Shown piece after piece: positions 23,753-34,500 of a DNA stretch of 64,000 bases (position 1 is the first letter of the stretch; every line of letters begins with the position of its first letter). Where the stretch lies: NCBI GenBank assembly GCA_963971305.1, contig OZ020306.1, forward strand, positions 68,173,022 through 68,237,021, written 5' to 3'. Below the pieces are notes generated by a model, which was given only the letters and a program-made list of their open reading frames with translations, was not told the origin of the DNA and made no database searches. A program made the translations under genes and the position numbers. The DNA is from Arcuatula senhousia (taxonomy: Eukaryota > Mollusca > Bivalvia > Mytilida > Mytilidae).

Positions 23753-24989
23753 ATGATATTTTCAACCCTGACGACGAACCACAGTCATTTAAGTCAGTAG
23801 ACCAACGTTTTAAATACAGGCTCTTCCTGGGTATTAAATAAATAATACGCGTCAACAGAATTTAAAATATTTATGGTCGGATATCTGTGTCGTATGTTAA
23901 ATGTTGTTATACCCCCTACCCGCTTGAAAAAAGGGGAGTAAAAAGTGATAGTGCGTCCTTTCTGCCACTCATGTCCGTTCATCTGTGTGTCCATTACATC
24001 TTAAGGTACCCATCTCTTTTTACAGCTTCTTCTCAACCCCTCAATGGATTTTCATGAAACTTTCACAAAATAATTGTTACATAATTTATTTTAAATTTTG
24101 CTCTGATTACGGATGCATGACATTTTTTTGTGTGCTACAGCTTACAGTTTGCTAAAGTTACGTGTCCATATCGGATAAACATGGCTTTTATAATTCTTAA
24201 TTGTCTAAGTTTTTGTTATTGATTGCCCGGGTGAGGGGATAGGAAGGGGTTTCATCCCGCTCTTTCCGTAAAAATAATACAATTTTCCGGTGAAATCATG
24301 ATTTTAAAAAAGTAATAATCCCGAATTCCCCATGAATAAATAAGCGTTTTCCGCTGTCCCGTAAAGCATCAAATGTTGATCATGATAAAATGAATAAACT
24401 TGATTAAAATACTGCAATTTGATTGGACGAATTAATTTTCATATCCCAATGAATAGATTTTTCATGGGGAAACGCCCACTTTTTGTTCTGTTTTAAGTAC
24501 CATTTTCATGTTTTTAATCGTTTTGAAATTTTATTTATAAGGAATGACTGAATTTTTTTTCATACCCAAATGAAAAATCAAAGTACCATTGGTACCGTGT
24601 ACTTGGAAGTCACATTTGATCGAAGGCAAGCGATTTGTGTTGTGGTTTATAACTTTTTCGACAGAAGAAGGCAATTTCTGAATTTAGATATATCTTTATT
24701 TATGTATGAACCACGCTTTCTTTCAACGATATGAAATCGATTATAACTACATGTATTTTCCGGTAACCTTTATCTGAGAAATTCGTTAGTTTAATTATCT
24801 CGGCTTTTATATAAGCATTAATGGTTATAATTTGTATATTCCCGCTAAAATATATTTCCCATCGCACAGGTGACTAAAGTCACGTGATACACAAAATGTA
24901 GTTTTAAAAAGGTTATGAAAAATATAGCAAATACAATATCATAATTTAAAACGAAATAGATAAACAAATCAAATATTAACAAGTAATAC

Positions 24990-25800
24990 TGTGAGCGAGC
25001 TCACAAAAGGATACCCCCGCTTCATATTGGACTCTGTACTGTAAAAGAAAAATCTCAAGTCCAGTTATCTCCCCTCGATGATAACCGAAAGCAATACAAA
25101 TTCCTCATGCACATGTACAGATGATGTACTATCTTCATGTAAAGTTTCAACAAAACCCATCCAACGTTTTAAGAGGAGTTGCGCTTACGAGGTTTCCCTT
25201 TGAATAATGTATTTAAAAAGTCTAAGTCCAATTATCTCCCCTGAATGATGTCTGATTGCAATGAAAATTCTTCATGCACATCTGCATATGATGTTCTTCC
25301 TTTACGTAAAGTTTCATCAAAATCCTTCAAGCCTTTTAGGAGGAGAAGCGCTTACGAGGTTTCCAATTGTATAATGTATTTAAAAAGTCTAAGTCCAATT
25401 ATCTCCCCTAAATGATGTCTGATTGTGATGAAAATTCTTCATGCACATCTTCATATGATGTACTTCCTTCATGTAAAGTTTCATCAAAATCCTTTTAGCG
25501 GTTTAGGAGGAGTTGCGCTTACGAGGTCTCCCATTGAAAAATGTATTTAAAAAGTCTAAGCCCAATTATCTCCCCTGAATGATATCCAAGAGCAATGAAA
25601 ATTCCTCATGCACATCTACATATGATGTACTTCCTTTGGGTAAAGTTTCATCGAAATCCTATAAGCGGTTTAGGAGAAGAAGCGCTTACGAGTTATGTGG
25701 ACAGACGGACAGACGGACAGACAGACAGACAGGGTGTTTCCTATATACCCCCCCAAACTTTGTTTGCGGGGGGTATAATAAGGGGTTATACTAACATAGA
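24990..25800. repeat. repeat with four 167-bp units and a terminal C/G hairpin
   Basis: Units start at about 25053, 25221, 25388 and 25555 (spacing 168, 167, 167), each with AAGTCCAATTATCTCCCCT, CATGCACATCT and GCGCTTACGAGGT. The left end has GTGAGCGAGCTCAC and ATACCCCCGC. The right end has a (GACA)n/(GACG)n stretch, then an inverted pair ATACCCCCCCAAAC...GTTTGCGGGGGGTAT at about 25744-25778. The open frames over it are repeat by-products. Confidence 0.7.
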
Positions 25801-26173
25801 TAAGAAAGTTCGTTGACCAAAAAAATAAAAACACTTCTACCGGAGAGTGAATGCACAATAGGATAGGTTATACGGTCTCGGGAAAAAACGCAGACGGATT
25901 TCTCCGAAATCATTACTTTACTTTGGAATTCCTTGACTTCCAAGTAAAAATTATGACAGTCATAATTGAATGTGATGGTCGTAAGTGGTTTGCATTGGTT
26001 ATCAAATATTAATGTTGAGCAAATCATTATTAACCAATCTTAGATATGAAATGATCCATTTAGTTTTTAGTCATAGGTCACAATATAATAAAGTTTCCAT
26101 TAATTGAAGCTTAAGATTTTAAACATTTTCACTTTTAATTGTGTTTTCCATTTTATGGCATTGTCCCCGATAG

Positions 26174-26370
26174 GCCTATTGGCAGTAGAGTCGGCAGATG
26201 TTGGTTACATGAGGAGAGTCATAACAGACCATTTCTCGGATACACGTCACCACAGTCCAGAGTATGCAGCTTATAAAAAATCAGCAGAACGATTCATCGA
26301 GAATGAGTTCAAAAGCTTCAACTTGTCAACGGAACTTCATCCATTCGACGAGACGATAGAGGGCGTGCAG
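26174..26370 (+). CDS. M28-family zinc metallopeptidase, exon 2 (N-terminal)
   Basis: Encodes about residues 17-82: the end of the signal peptide (LLAVESADVG) and the helical N-terminal region of M28 peptidases (YAAYKKSAERFIENEFKSF). The acceptor CCGATAG|GC gives phase 1 and joins the exon at 20240 or 12643. An alternative acceptor at 26186 (TTGGCAG|TA) is also phase 1. An in-frame ATG at 26155 lies in what I read as intron and would give a poor signal peptide. The donor is CAG|GTCGGG at 26371, phase 0. An NLST glycosylation sequon fits a secreted protein. Confidence 0.75.
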
Positions 26371-26783
26371 GTCGGGAATAAATCATGCATGTTTTGTTTT
26401 GCTTTATATATAAACATTTAAAAAATTGCCTAAACTTACCCACACTTTTTTTGTTTGCTCAATCAAGTAGCGTATATACATATGAAAAAAAGTTCATTAG
26501 TATTCGTGTATGTGTTAAAATACGCTTATTTTATTTTATAATTCACTTTTTCAATTTTAAGTAGATGTCTGCTGTCCTTTTGAGCAAAACTAAAACTGAA
26601 ACAACTTTCATCTTACATACTGCAGAATAGCTGCGTTTATATTTGTTCAGTTTTCAATTTCAAGTAACAACTAATCTATAGTAAGAACAAACAGGAATTT
26701 TATTACTTGTCCTGAGCTCGTGTTTGCGATGTTTTCGTATTTATGTCCCTTGTCTCTATCTTATTTTCTACAATATTTTGTAG

Positions 26784-26892
26784 TATAGTTTTACAAACGT
26801 CATAGCTATCCTCAAAGGTGAAAGGTTTGGGACAGCAGATGATGAAATCCTAGGCCTGGGAGCTCATTACGATACGGTTAATACAACGAAGG
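26784..26892 (+). CDS. M28-family metallopeptidase, exon 3 (first zinc-ligand histidine)
   Basis: The acceptor TTTTGTAG|TAT and donor G|GTGAGT define 109 bp, phase 0 in and 1 out. It encodes YSFTNVIAILKGERFG, then ILGLGAHYDTVNTTKG. In M28 enzymes the histidine of GAHYDTV is a zinc ligand (residue about 110 here). The N-V-I-A-x-L-x-G strand before it is also typical. Confidence 0.85.
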
Positions 26893-27084
26893 GTGAGTAG
26901 GGCCCCGAGTATGGCTAATTAAAAGCTTCCGAGTTAGATGGGTCATGGCTAATATGAAGCAAAGAGTCAATGATATTCGAATATGTCGGAAGTTCGAAAA
27001 ACGAAGAAAAAATCTGGAGTGGGGACCGAAGACATCGCTTGATAAATTTCAAATACAAAACAGTGGCCATTAGAGAAGTAAATT

Positions 27085-27250
27085 TGAATTAAATACTGCA
27101 ATTTGATTGGACAAATTTTTTTTTATATCCCAGCGAAAAAAATATGTATGGGGAGACGCCCACTTTTTACAGAAAGTGACTCCATTTAAGTTCATCTACA
27201 AATAAATTTTTCATGCTTTTTAAATTATTTTACACATTTATTTATAAGGA
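27085..27250 (+). repeat. dispersed repeat related to the 3' part of the duplicated block
   Basis: CTGCAATTTGATTGGAC, then GACGCCCACTTTTT, then ATTTATTTATAAGGAAT parallels 16400-16545 and 24410-24550. Its continuation (AATGACTG) resumes after the insertion that ends near 27970. The whole lies in intron 3 of the M28 gene. Confidence 0.6.
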
Positions 27251-27972
27251 ATAAAAATGACAACACAGTTCCAGACAATAAATTTTGCTACGCCTGACTC
27301 GCGTTTCGTCTATTCAAGACTCATCAGAGGCGCTCTACCAAAAATACTGAAAATGCCAAACATTTGATGATTATGAAGAGCATAGAACAGTAAAACCAAA
27401 CTGGGGAATCAAATCATTACCAAGATGATCAACCTATGTCTGGGGTAGGAAGAACCTTGGGGATTAAATAATTTTGAAATTTAAACGGATATTTTAAAGC
27501 TTTGATGTGTTCTCCAACACAAAAGTGTTGGTGCCGAAGCGGGCTAACCTCGGGGAATCAAACTCCACCAGCAGTGCTAACCTTCACGAGTGTTCGAAAT
27601 AAAAATGACAACAAAGTTCCAGACAATACATTTTGCTACGCCTGACGCGCGTTTCGTTTATTCAAGACTCATCAGAGGCGCTCTACCAAAATATTGAAAA
27701 TGCCAATCACTTTATGATTATGAAGGGCATAGAACAGTAAAACCAAAAATACCAAACTGGGGAACCAAATTATGACTAAGATGATCAACCTATGTCTGGG
27801 GTAGGAAGAACCTTAGGGATTGAACAATTTTGAAATTTAAACGGATAATTTAAAGCTTTGATGTGTTCTCCAACATAAAAGTGTTGGTGCCGGAGCGGGC
27901 TAATCTCGGGGAATTTAATATCCATCAGCAGTGCTTACCTTCATGGGTGTTCGAAATTAAAATGACAACAAA
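27251..27972 (+). repeat. GACGCGCGTTTCGTC-type mussel repeat, two units
   Basis: Units of 348 and 357 bp (ATGACAACA at 27257, 27605 and 27962) contain TGCTACGCCTGACGCGCGTT, then CAAGACTCATCAGAGGCGCT. I recognise this motif as an abundant Mytilus repeat. Reverse copies lie at 40500-41075 and a single plus copy at 44770-44945. The short frame at 27863-28057 is a by-product. Confidence 0.75.
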
Positions 27973-28310
27973 GAATGACTGTTATATTTTTTTTGGTTTC
28001 ATTAGGGGAATAGAAACCTCGCATCAGCAGCATTTGAATCAAACATTGGAAGTTTAAAACTCAAAGTATTGAAAGATAAGTTCTAAAACATAAACTTAAA
28101 TCCAACACCAAGGTTATCGACCATATGCAGTGCAAGGAAAGAACCTAAAGTTTTAAACAATTTTTAATTTAAAAAACTCGACAATGATAAAAAAATGTTT
28201 TTCACATTAACTGCTACGCGGATTATACAATGTGAAAAAAAATCATACCCAATGAAAATAAAATTTTTCCTTAAATAGTATTATGTCTTAAAATATTTTA
28301 AATTATATAG

Positions 28311-28427
28311 GTGTTGATGACAACGGAAGTGGGGTTGCAGCCATGTTGGATGTTGCTAAAAGATTGGCTAGTGGACCGACTCCAAACAATACAATCATAT
28401 TTGCATCATTTGACCTTGAGGAATACC
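28311..28427 (+). CDS. M28-family metallopeptidase, exon 4 (bridging Asp, catalytic Glu)
   Basis: 117 bp between ATTATATAG|GT and C|GTGAGT, phase 1 at both ends. Encodes GVDDNGSGVAAMLDVAKRLA, then NNTIIFASFDLEEY. In M28 enzymes the second aspartate of VDDN bridges the two zincs (about D122), and the EE pair provides the general base (E155) and a zinc ligand (E156). All are present. Confidence 0.9.
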
Positions 28428-28472
28428 GTGAGTTATATTTTCACAAAAATGTGGTTTCCGTCTCTCGCCTTT

Positions 28473-28535
28473 CAAAACAAAAGAACAAACAAACGAACAA
28501 AAAACAAATAAACAAACAAACAATAACAAATATCA
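28473..28535. repeat. simple repeat (AAAC/CAAA)n
   Basis: A low-complexity run of AACAAACAAACGAACAAAA and similar lies just downstream of the exon-4 donor. Confidence 0.8.
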
Positions 28536-28844
28536 AGCACGAACACCCTTAGAATATCAAAAAGGTTATAAATGAAAGAAACATGAGTAAGACGATATAA
28601 AGACATCATGAACAAAACAAATTAACAGAAAACCCAAGATAATTACAACAAAATTGTGCAAATGGTTTAATAGAAAGTCTACACCGCGGTCATTTTAGAA
28701 GCTTGTGAAACCCACATCTTAGGTTTTTTTAATTTTTTTTTTGTTTTTGCTTTATCTTAACAAAACTTCTGAAAACAAATCTAGAAGACAACTGGTCGAA
28801 AAAGTTTTGATTTAGATCTTTGAGTTTACTTTTTAATTTTCTAG

Positions 28845-29014
28845 AGTTGACCGGAAGTTATCGTTTGATAACAGGATGGTTCATCGATTGGCTGATCCGT
28901 TCCTATGGAAAAAATCTACCTAGATGGATTCACGGTTTCATCGTCTTAGATACCATATTTGAATATAACACTACTGCTAACTCACAACAATTCCCAACAG
29001 GAACTTTAGCGGCT
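28845..29014 (+). CDS. M28-family metallopeptidase, exon 5 (zinc-ligand Asp)
   Basis: 170 bp between TTTTCTAG|AG and GCT|GTAAGT, phase 1 in and 0 out. Encodes LTGSYRLITGWFIDWLIRSY, then WIHGFIVLDTIFEYNTTANS. The aspartate in VLDTIFEYN (about D193) is at the position of the zinc ligand that follows the substrate loop in M28 enzymes. The sequon NTT fits an extracellular location. Confidence 0.85.
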
Positions 29015-29394
29015 GTAAGTTGACCTTGACCTACATTCTTCAACTCTGGTTTGTAAGTAAAGATTGACAAAGATTGGTTTCAATTTGTCAATTTAATTTT
29101 TCAACCAGAAATACGAAAACATGCAAAAGGTGGGGATGTTTTGGGCCTTGGTGGCACCATTTTATACATTAGTGTTCCTCGTGTATGAACAATAATGTCT
29201 GATTAGTCATACATGTATGGAAACACCATTTCCTTTGCAGTTTGGTCTGTGATATTGATCAAGTTGAACATCGATTTCTCGAGCTCTTGTAAATCAACAG
29301 AAAATAGACAAAAGTAGCATTTTTACCTGAATGTTATTTGGTTGGTCATTCACACTAATAACCCGTGGTTTTGTTGCATACTCGTTAAAAACAA

Positions 29395-29760
29395 CAACCA
29401 AACTTAACCCCGCCACATTTTATATGTGCCTGTCCTTAGCCTGGAATCTTTGACAAAGCTTTTGTTTGATTGTACTTGTCTTTTCGATGTTTCTGTTCGT
29501 TTTTAGGACTTAATTTGAATTATATGCATTTTATTTGGACCATGGACCAATTGCAGAACGGCGAGCATTGCCTATTGACCTCGTTGAAGGCTGCTGGCGG
29601 TTGTCCATTGTGTTGTTACATTTTTGGAAGACACAACTGATTTCCATTAGATTTGAAGACACACTCTTTGTGTTTTTTTTAAACTTCCGCTTGTTATGTG
29701 GAATGTGTCGCGTACACTTATTCCACATCTCATTATTTTCTATTCTCATCTGACATATCA
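29395..29760 (+). mobile_element. Penelope-like 3' tail fragment in intron 5
   Basis: The same ordered blocks as 14118-15050 occur: ACCCCGCCACATTTTATATG, GCCTGGAATCTTTGACAAAG, CAGAACGGCGAGCATTGCC, GTCGCGTACACTTATTCCAC. No coding part is attached. Confidence 0.65.
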
Positions 29761-29945
29761 AAGGGTATACCTAAACATGTTATATGCTTAATAAAACATT
29801 TGTACATAAAACATTATTTTATTTACCAGTAGATTTTTTTGTCTACCAATTTTGTCTTTGCTTTTTTTTCGGTATAATGATGTTTGATTACCCCTTTAGT
29901 GCACCGTTTCTTCTTTGATACATTTGAGAACTAGTTTTTTTTTAG

Positions 29946-30237
29946 TTCCAACAGATCTTTCCAGAGACAACGACGAGCATTGCATCAGACAATTTTAGGG
30001 GCGACTTCATGGTACTGGTCTATCGGAAACCTAACGATTCTTTCATTGCTGAGACGTTCCGAAAGTCATGGACATCGGCTAGCAGATCGGAATACGAACT
30101 AGAATCGTTTGGTCTTCCATTTGAAAAACAAAGCGATATTCCAGCAGAGCAAGAGCAATTGTTCTATCCGTTTTACAGAAGCGATCATGCAAATTTTTGG
30201 TTATTGGATTTCCCAGCAATATTTTTGACAGATTCAG
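29946..30237 (+). CDS. M28-family metallopeptidase, exon 6
   Basis: 292 bp, phase 0 in and 1 out. The acceptor is TTTTTTTAG|TTC, or nine bases later at CAACAG|ATC. The donor is CAG|GTATTT. Encodes IFPETTTSIASDNFRGDFMV, then YELESFGLPFEKQSDIPAEQ, then YPFYRSDHANFWLLDFPAIF. The RSDHANFW segment and hydrophobic IFLTDS strand are the usual run-up to the last zinc-binding loop. Confidence 0.85.
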
Positions 30238-31289
30238 GTATTTATAACCGCTAAAAATACTTAACTGACAAACTCTCTGCAGTCATAAAATCTTTAGCTT
30301 AGCTAGACAGGTTGATGTTTGACTTACATAATTTAATTTTAATGATTTAATTTTAAGTATTGAAGAAAAAGCCAAACTCCTTCGCAGTAGGCTTGTCCTT
30401 TTCGATAACAAAAAGGTCCGGCGGACTAGTCACGGACCGTTCCCTACGGGAACATGATCTGTGAGGAGTTTGAAAAAAAGCTTAATATGTAAAGAAAAAG
30501 TTGCCAATTCCAAAGCTCAAAAGCCACAAATAAATGGTACTTGTGTTCAAAACGCACTTGGAATTAGTGTATTTCTAAGGATAGACCATTCTTTAACTGA
30601 ATACAGACACAAACCTTTTAACGCCCGGGGGATACACTACTTCCTATTAAGGTAGTAGACCTGGGGTAAGGAACATAACTCTTTCAAACAGATCAGATGT
30701 CATTTGAATGGTTTATACTCAAGTTATTTTCCAAACATTTTGTTGATGCTGATCAGGCTTTGTTTTCAGAGCATTTCTGTGTATAATGTTCCTTGCATTT
30801 CCAATCTAAATTCTAATAAGATGGCCACCGAGGTCATGACAGGTCGACAAGAAAGACTCGATTTGGTGTTTTGGAGAGAGAAGAGTTCTGAGGACCATAT
30901 AGAAATTACAACAACAAAAAATAAGCCCAACGTTCTTTCGAAACTTTAAAACGGAATATGAGGCAGGTAAAACCTGTCCCGAAGTTTCAATTAATTTAAT
31001 TTTTTTGTTCGAAAATAAAAACAAACTAGCTTTTCTTGTGGGTTACGTTAGCGTTTAATGACGTCTAAAATTTTCAAAGATAAAAACGTTAAAAAGACGC
31101 CGAAAGTTCGGGAAAACAAGCGCGTGCTAAACCGAACGTTGAAGGCAAATTCAGCTCATAGTACAACTAAAATATTGACATTTCTACCATTATCGCTCCC
31201 TTCGGGAGCGTATTAAAGGTGAATGAAATTCAATGATTGAATAATAAAAAAGTTCTACCTGAACATAAGCACAACACAATGAATATCAA

Positions 31290-31400
31290 TGCTTACTCCT
31301 GCCAGGTTTCTAAAGCAACTTTCTCATGCACACTGTATGGAAAAAGCGAAAGGGAAAACCGGTTGATTTCTGTGCCCCGGTGTAGTTTACTCCTGTGTCA
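31290..31400 (+). repeat. inverted repeat, left member
   Basis: ACTGTATGGAAAAAGCGAAA and GGTTGATTTCTGTGCCCC pair in reverse complement with 34420-34485. The two copies are imperfect and about 3 kb apart. Confidence 0.6.
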
Positions 31401-33079
31401 TTGTTGTATTGTGGTTAAAACAGACGATTGTAAACATCAGGAAGACGAAAAATGTCATTAAGGTAAGAAAAATAGATATACTAGTGTTGTTAAGGTTCAT
31501 TTGTAGTTTCTTATTTGTCACTCTATTGTTTTCTAACCAGTTTAAATCAATAGATAAATAATGTAAGAAATATTGCAATGAAAAAAACAAAAAGTTAAAA
31601 TGTTGAAAATCGCATAATTCTTTGGTACATCTGTAAGCAATTAGTAAGTGTAAATATACTTTATAACACTTTAGAACATATTCTACTGTCGAATATTAGT
31701 AATTGTCCTCTCAAATGATGTTACAGCTGTGTTTAACTAATGAGGCGAATGTTTATTGTGTGCCCTGCTGCTGTTAAGTTCTGTGCACGCTGTAGTTTAT
31801 TTGAGAGCAGTGTTTAAAGTAGCGAAAGTTTATTTATGTGTTCTGGTAACACTTATCAGAATAGAAAAAGCCTTTTATTTATAGAAAAAATCATTTCTAA
31901 GAAGCAGTTTGCGTTTTTAATCTTTATTTGACGGAATATCTTATGAAAGGTTAACAAAAAACCTACAATAAGTAACTGATTTGTTGTTTTGTAAACACTC
32001 AATAAAAAGGGTTGAAAAAATGCTGTCGTTTATTTCCGAGTTTACAAATGTTGATTTCTGTGAAGCAAAAATTGTTGTAGTTTATTTCTGTGCTATTTAT
32101 TTTTATTATAACTATTGTTTGATGTTATAACATGAACTGATGTGCTTTAAATAAAGGCTAGAGGCACTAATGGAAATATATATTTTTTTCAATTTCAGAA
32201 ATCTTGTATGGATAATTAAAATGCGAATATTTATGAATTTTTTTTATGGCATATTCAACGATACAATTTTGCATTTTGTCCATAACCATCCCAAGGAAAA
32301 AGTAAATAACAAAATTACAGTGGATGAGAAAAAGAACAACTTTAAACATTTAAAATTTGATTTGAAACCAGAAGATGAAATTCTAAATGAAAAAAAACAT
32401 TGTACAAGATGAATAAAAAACTTACAATAACCGTTGTTGACTTTGATGATGTTTTGGAACCCCCATTGTCTATTGAAGTTGGGTATAAAACTGTTAGTTT
32501 TATTGTTCGGAAATGTTATTTTGAAATGTAATCATAAACAAACCGAATACTGTATAGCAGGAAATTATCGAGACAGTTTTATTTTGCGATTTTCACACTG
32601 ACTTTGCTGCACCTAAATTGAAAAAAATACACGGCGCGATATGTGTCCTCAATTTTAGTCTAAATGGACAATACGATTACGGTGCAAAAATTTAAGACTG
32701 TGTGAACTAAAACTCAGTAGTTCCTCCAGGAAAGCAAAGACGGTGCGAAAAAAAAATCCAAGGTGTAGTGTTTGGGGTTAATGGCCTGATTTAACTGTAT
32801 TATCAAGACTACACATTTACTAAAAACTAATGACTCAGATACAGGATATAGAGGTACAGATTATCCAAGGCTATAGAAAGAGAATGCAGATACTACACCA
32901 GGTTTACAGCCTACAAAAATAACTCAAAACATGTATCAATATAGATTTTATCACCAATAAATTTTGTCGTGCTTTATTTAAAAGAGCTTTATATATTATT
33001 TTTGTAATTTATAGGATAAGTAAAACATTAGATGGTTTAGACAGGAATTGTTAATGAACACTTGTTTTAAAGTTATCCT

Positions 33080-33892
33080 GGGGCCGTGTTAACGAAGGTG
33101 TCCTAGGATTATGACATGTCTAAGGATGATCTTTGGACATGTCTTGGTCCTAAGTCGTGTTATTGAAGGCATCCTAAAAAAGGGCATGTCCTAAATCTGG
33201 TCCTTAATTAAGGATGTGAAAATTGTTGTCCTAGGACCATCCTTGTGACCTTAAACTTAAAAAAGTGTCTGAAATAGGATTTATCCCCTTGAATTAGGGT
33301 TGTATGTGGCCCAACTCTCGTTTTTGATATTTTACTTTCTACATTTAGCAAACTAAGATATTTTTGCCATTGATGAAATTGTCCCAATAGTGACCCATAT
33401 ATTGGCGTTTTACCAGTTACATTTTGACGATATTCTAATATATGGAGTACTAGACTTTTGAAATTAACATTTAACAGTTCACGTGGGTATTTGCTTCCCA
33501 AACCTAGGGATTTTCTTTTGGTATTAGTGATAAGTGCAACGCGCAGAAAAAAATGAATGAAGAAATGCAATGATATTGCAATTAATTATTTTTATTCTCC
33601 TAAAACAAAAACAAAGGCATCACAATAAAAATGCTTAAATCTATTTAACATTTGAAAATCTCAAACAAAAAACTTTTTTTTTCAAACGCCTTTATATCGG
33701 CAAAAATGCATGACATATGGCTATCTAGGATTATCCTAAATTCGTATAAGGATGCTCCTATTTGTGGTTATCCTAAGATGGTTTCGTTTTACATCCTTGG
33801 ACGCGTTTAAGGATGACCCTTTCTACATCCCATTTTAAGTCCTAAGACATTGTTTAGGACACAGCTTAGGACAGCTTCACTAACCTGTCCCC
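33080..33892. mobile_element. 813-bp MITE-like element with imperfect TIRs
   Basis: The left end (GGGGCCGTGTTAACGAAGG) and the inverted right end (GGGGACAGGTTAGTGAAGC) are related, and both continue with GTCCTA. Both halves are dense in TCCTAAGGAT-like motifs (TCCTAGGATT, GTCCTAGGACC, ATCCTAAGATGG), likely subterminal repeats. No target duplication is clear. A 120-codon minus-strand frame (33208-33570) fills the centre but matches nothing I know. The ends recall PIF/Harbinger-type MITEs, but weakly. Confidence 0.6.
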
Positions 33893-34419
33893 TGGTTTAG
33901 AGTTAGAACTAAAGTTATATTTCCATTATTTGATCTGATTTTATATGGCCAAGTATTTATAACTCAGAACGAAACATTCGCAACCACACAAATAAACTTC
34001 CGCGGGCTCTGAAATATACCTTCACATGTAGAAAATCAGCACAGAAATATACATTCGCGGTGCAAATTTTAACACCTACTCTTATTTCATCGATCTGTCT
34101 TGAACCTTTGCATAATAAAACTTTATTTATCAACAATAAAATTCTATATATACTTAAATACACGATGAACAGTTTTTGTTCACTTTATTTTCATCTGCAA
34201 GTGTTTTATTTATGTAATTTGTCAAAAAAAGTGTTTTATTTATAAATTGATGACTTTTTGTGATAAAAAAAAGCTTATGACATAAAAATGCAAGTAAAAC
34301 TTGAATAAACAAAATCGTTACTATCTAATGTTAAAATCACCGACAATGCAGGGTATGTAATTATTCAATAATTAAGAAAAAAGGCAGAAAAAAACAGACG
34401 ACTTCATTTTGAGCACAGC

Positions 34420-34500
34420 AATAAACTACATTGGGGCACAGAAATCAACCGTTTTTCCCTTTTGCTCTTTCCATACAGTATTGCAATAGTCAGAACATTA
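34420..34500 (-). repeat. inverted repeat, right member
   Basis: The reverse complement of 31320-31400: GGGGCACAGAAATCAACCG and CTCTTTCCATACAGTA. Confidence 0.6.

Larger units (their letters stand above)
18698..24730 (+). repeat. duplicated block, copy 2
   Basis: This matches 10836-16723 throughout, from GTAATACATGTAACAAAATT to ACCACGCTTTCTTTCAACGAT. It keeps the simple foldback without minisatellite and has an extra 430 bp at 20643-21076, next to the retroelement tail. It is the copy nearest the M28 exons. Confidence 0.9.

Noticed and set aside
26155..26173. ATG at 26155 as the start of the M28 peptidase
   Set aside because: It would leave almost no n-region and a weak signal peptide. An acceptor just downstream in phase 1 matches the upstream signal-peptide exon better. 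It is not excluded without transcript data.
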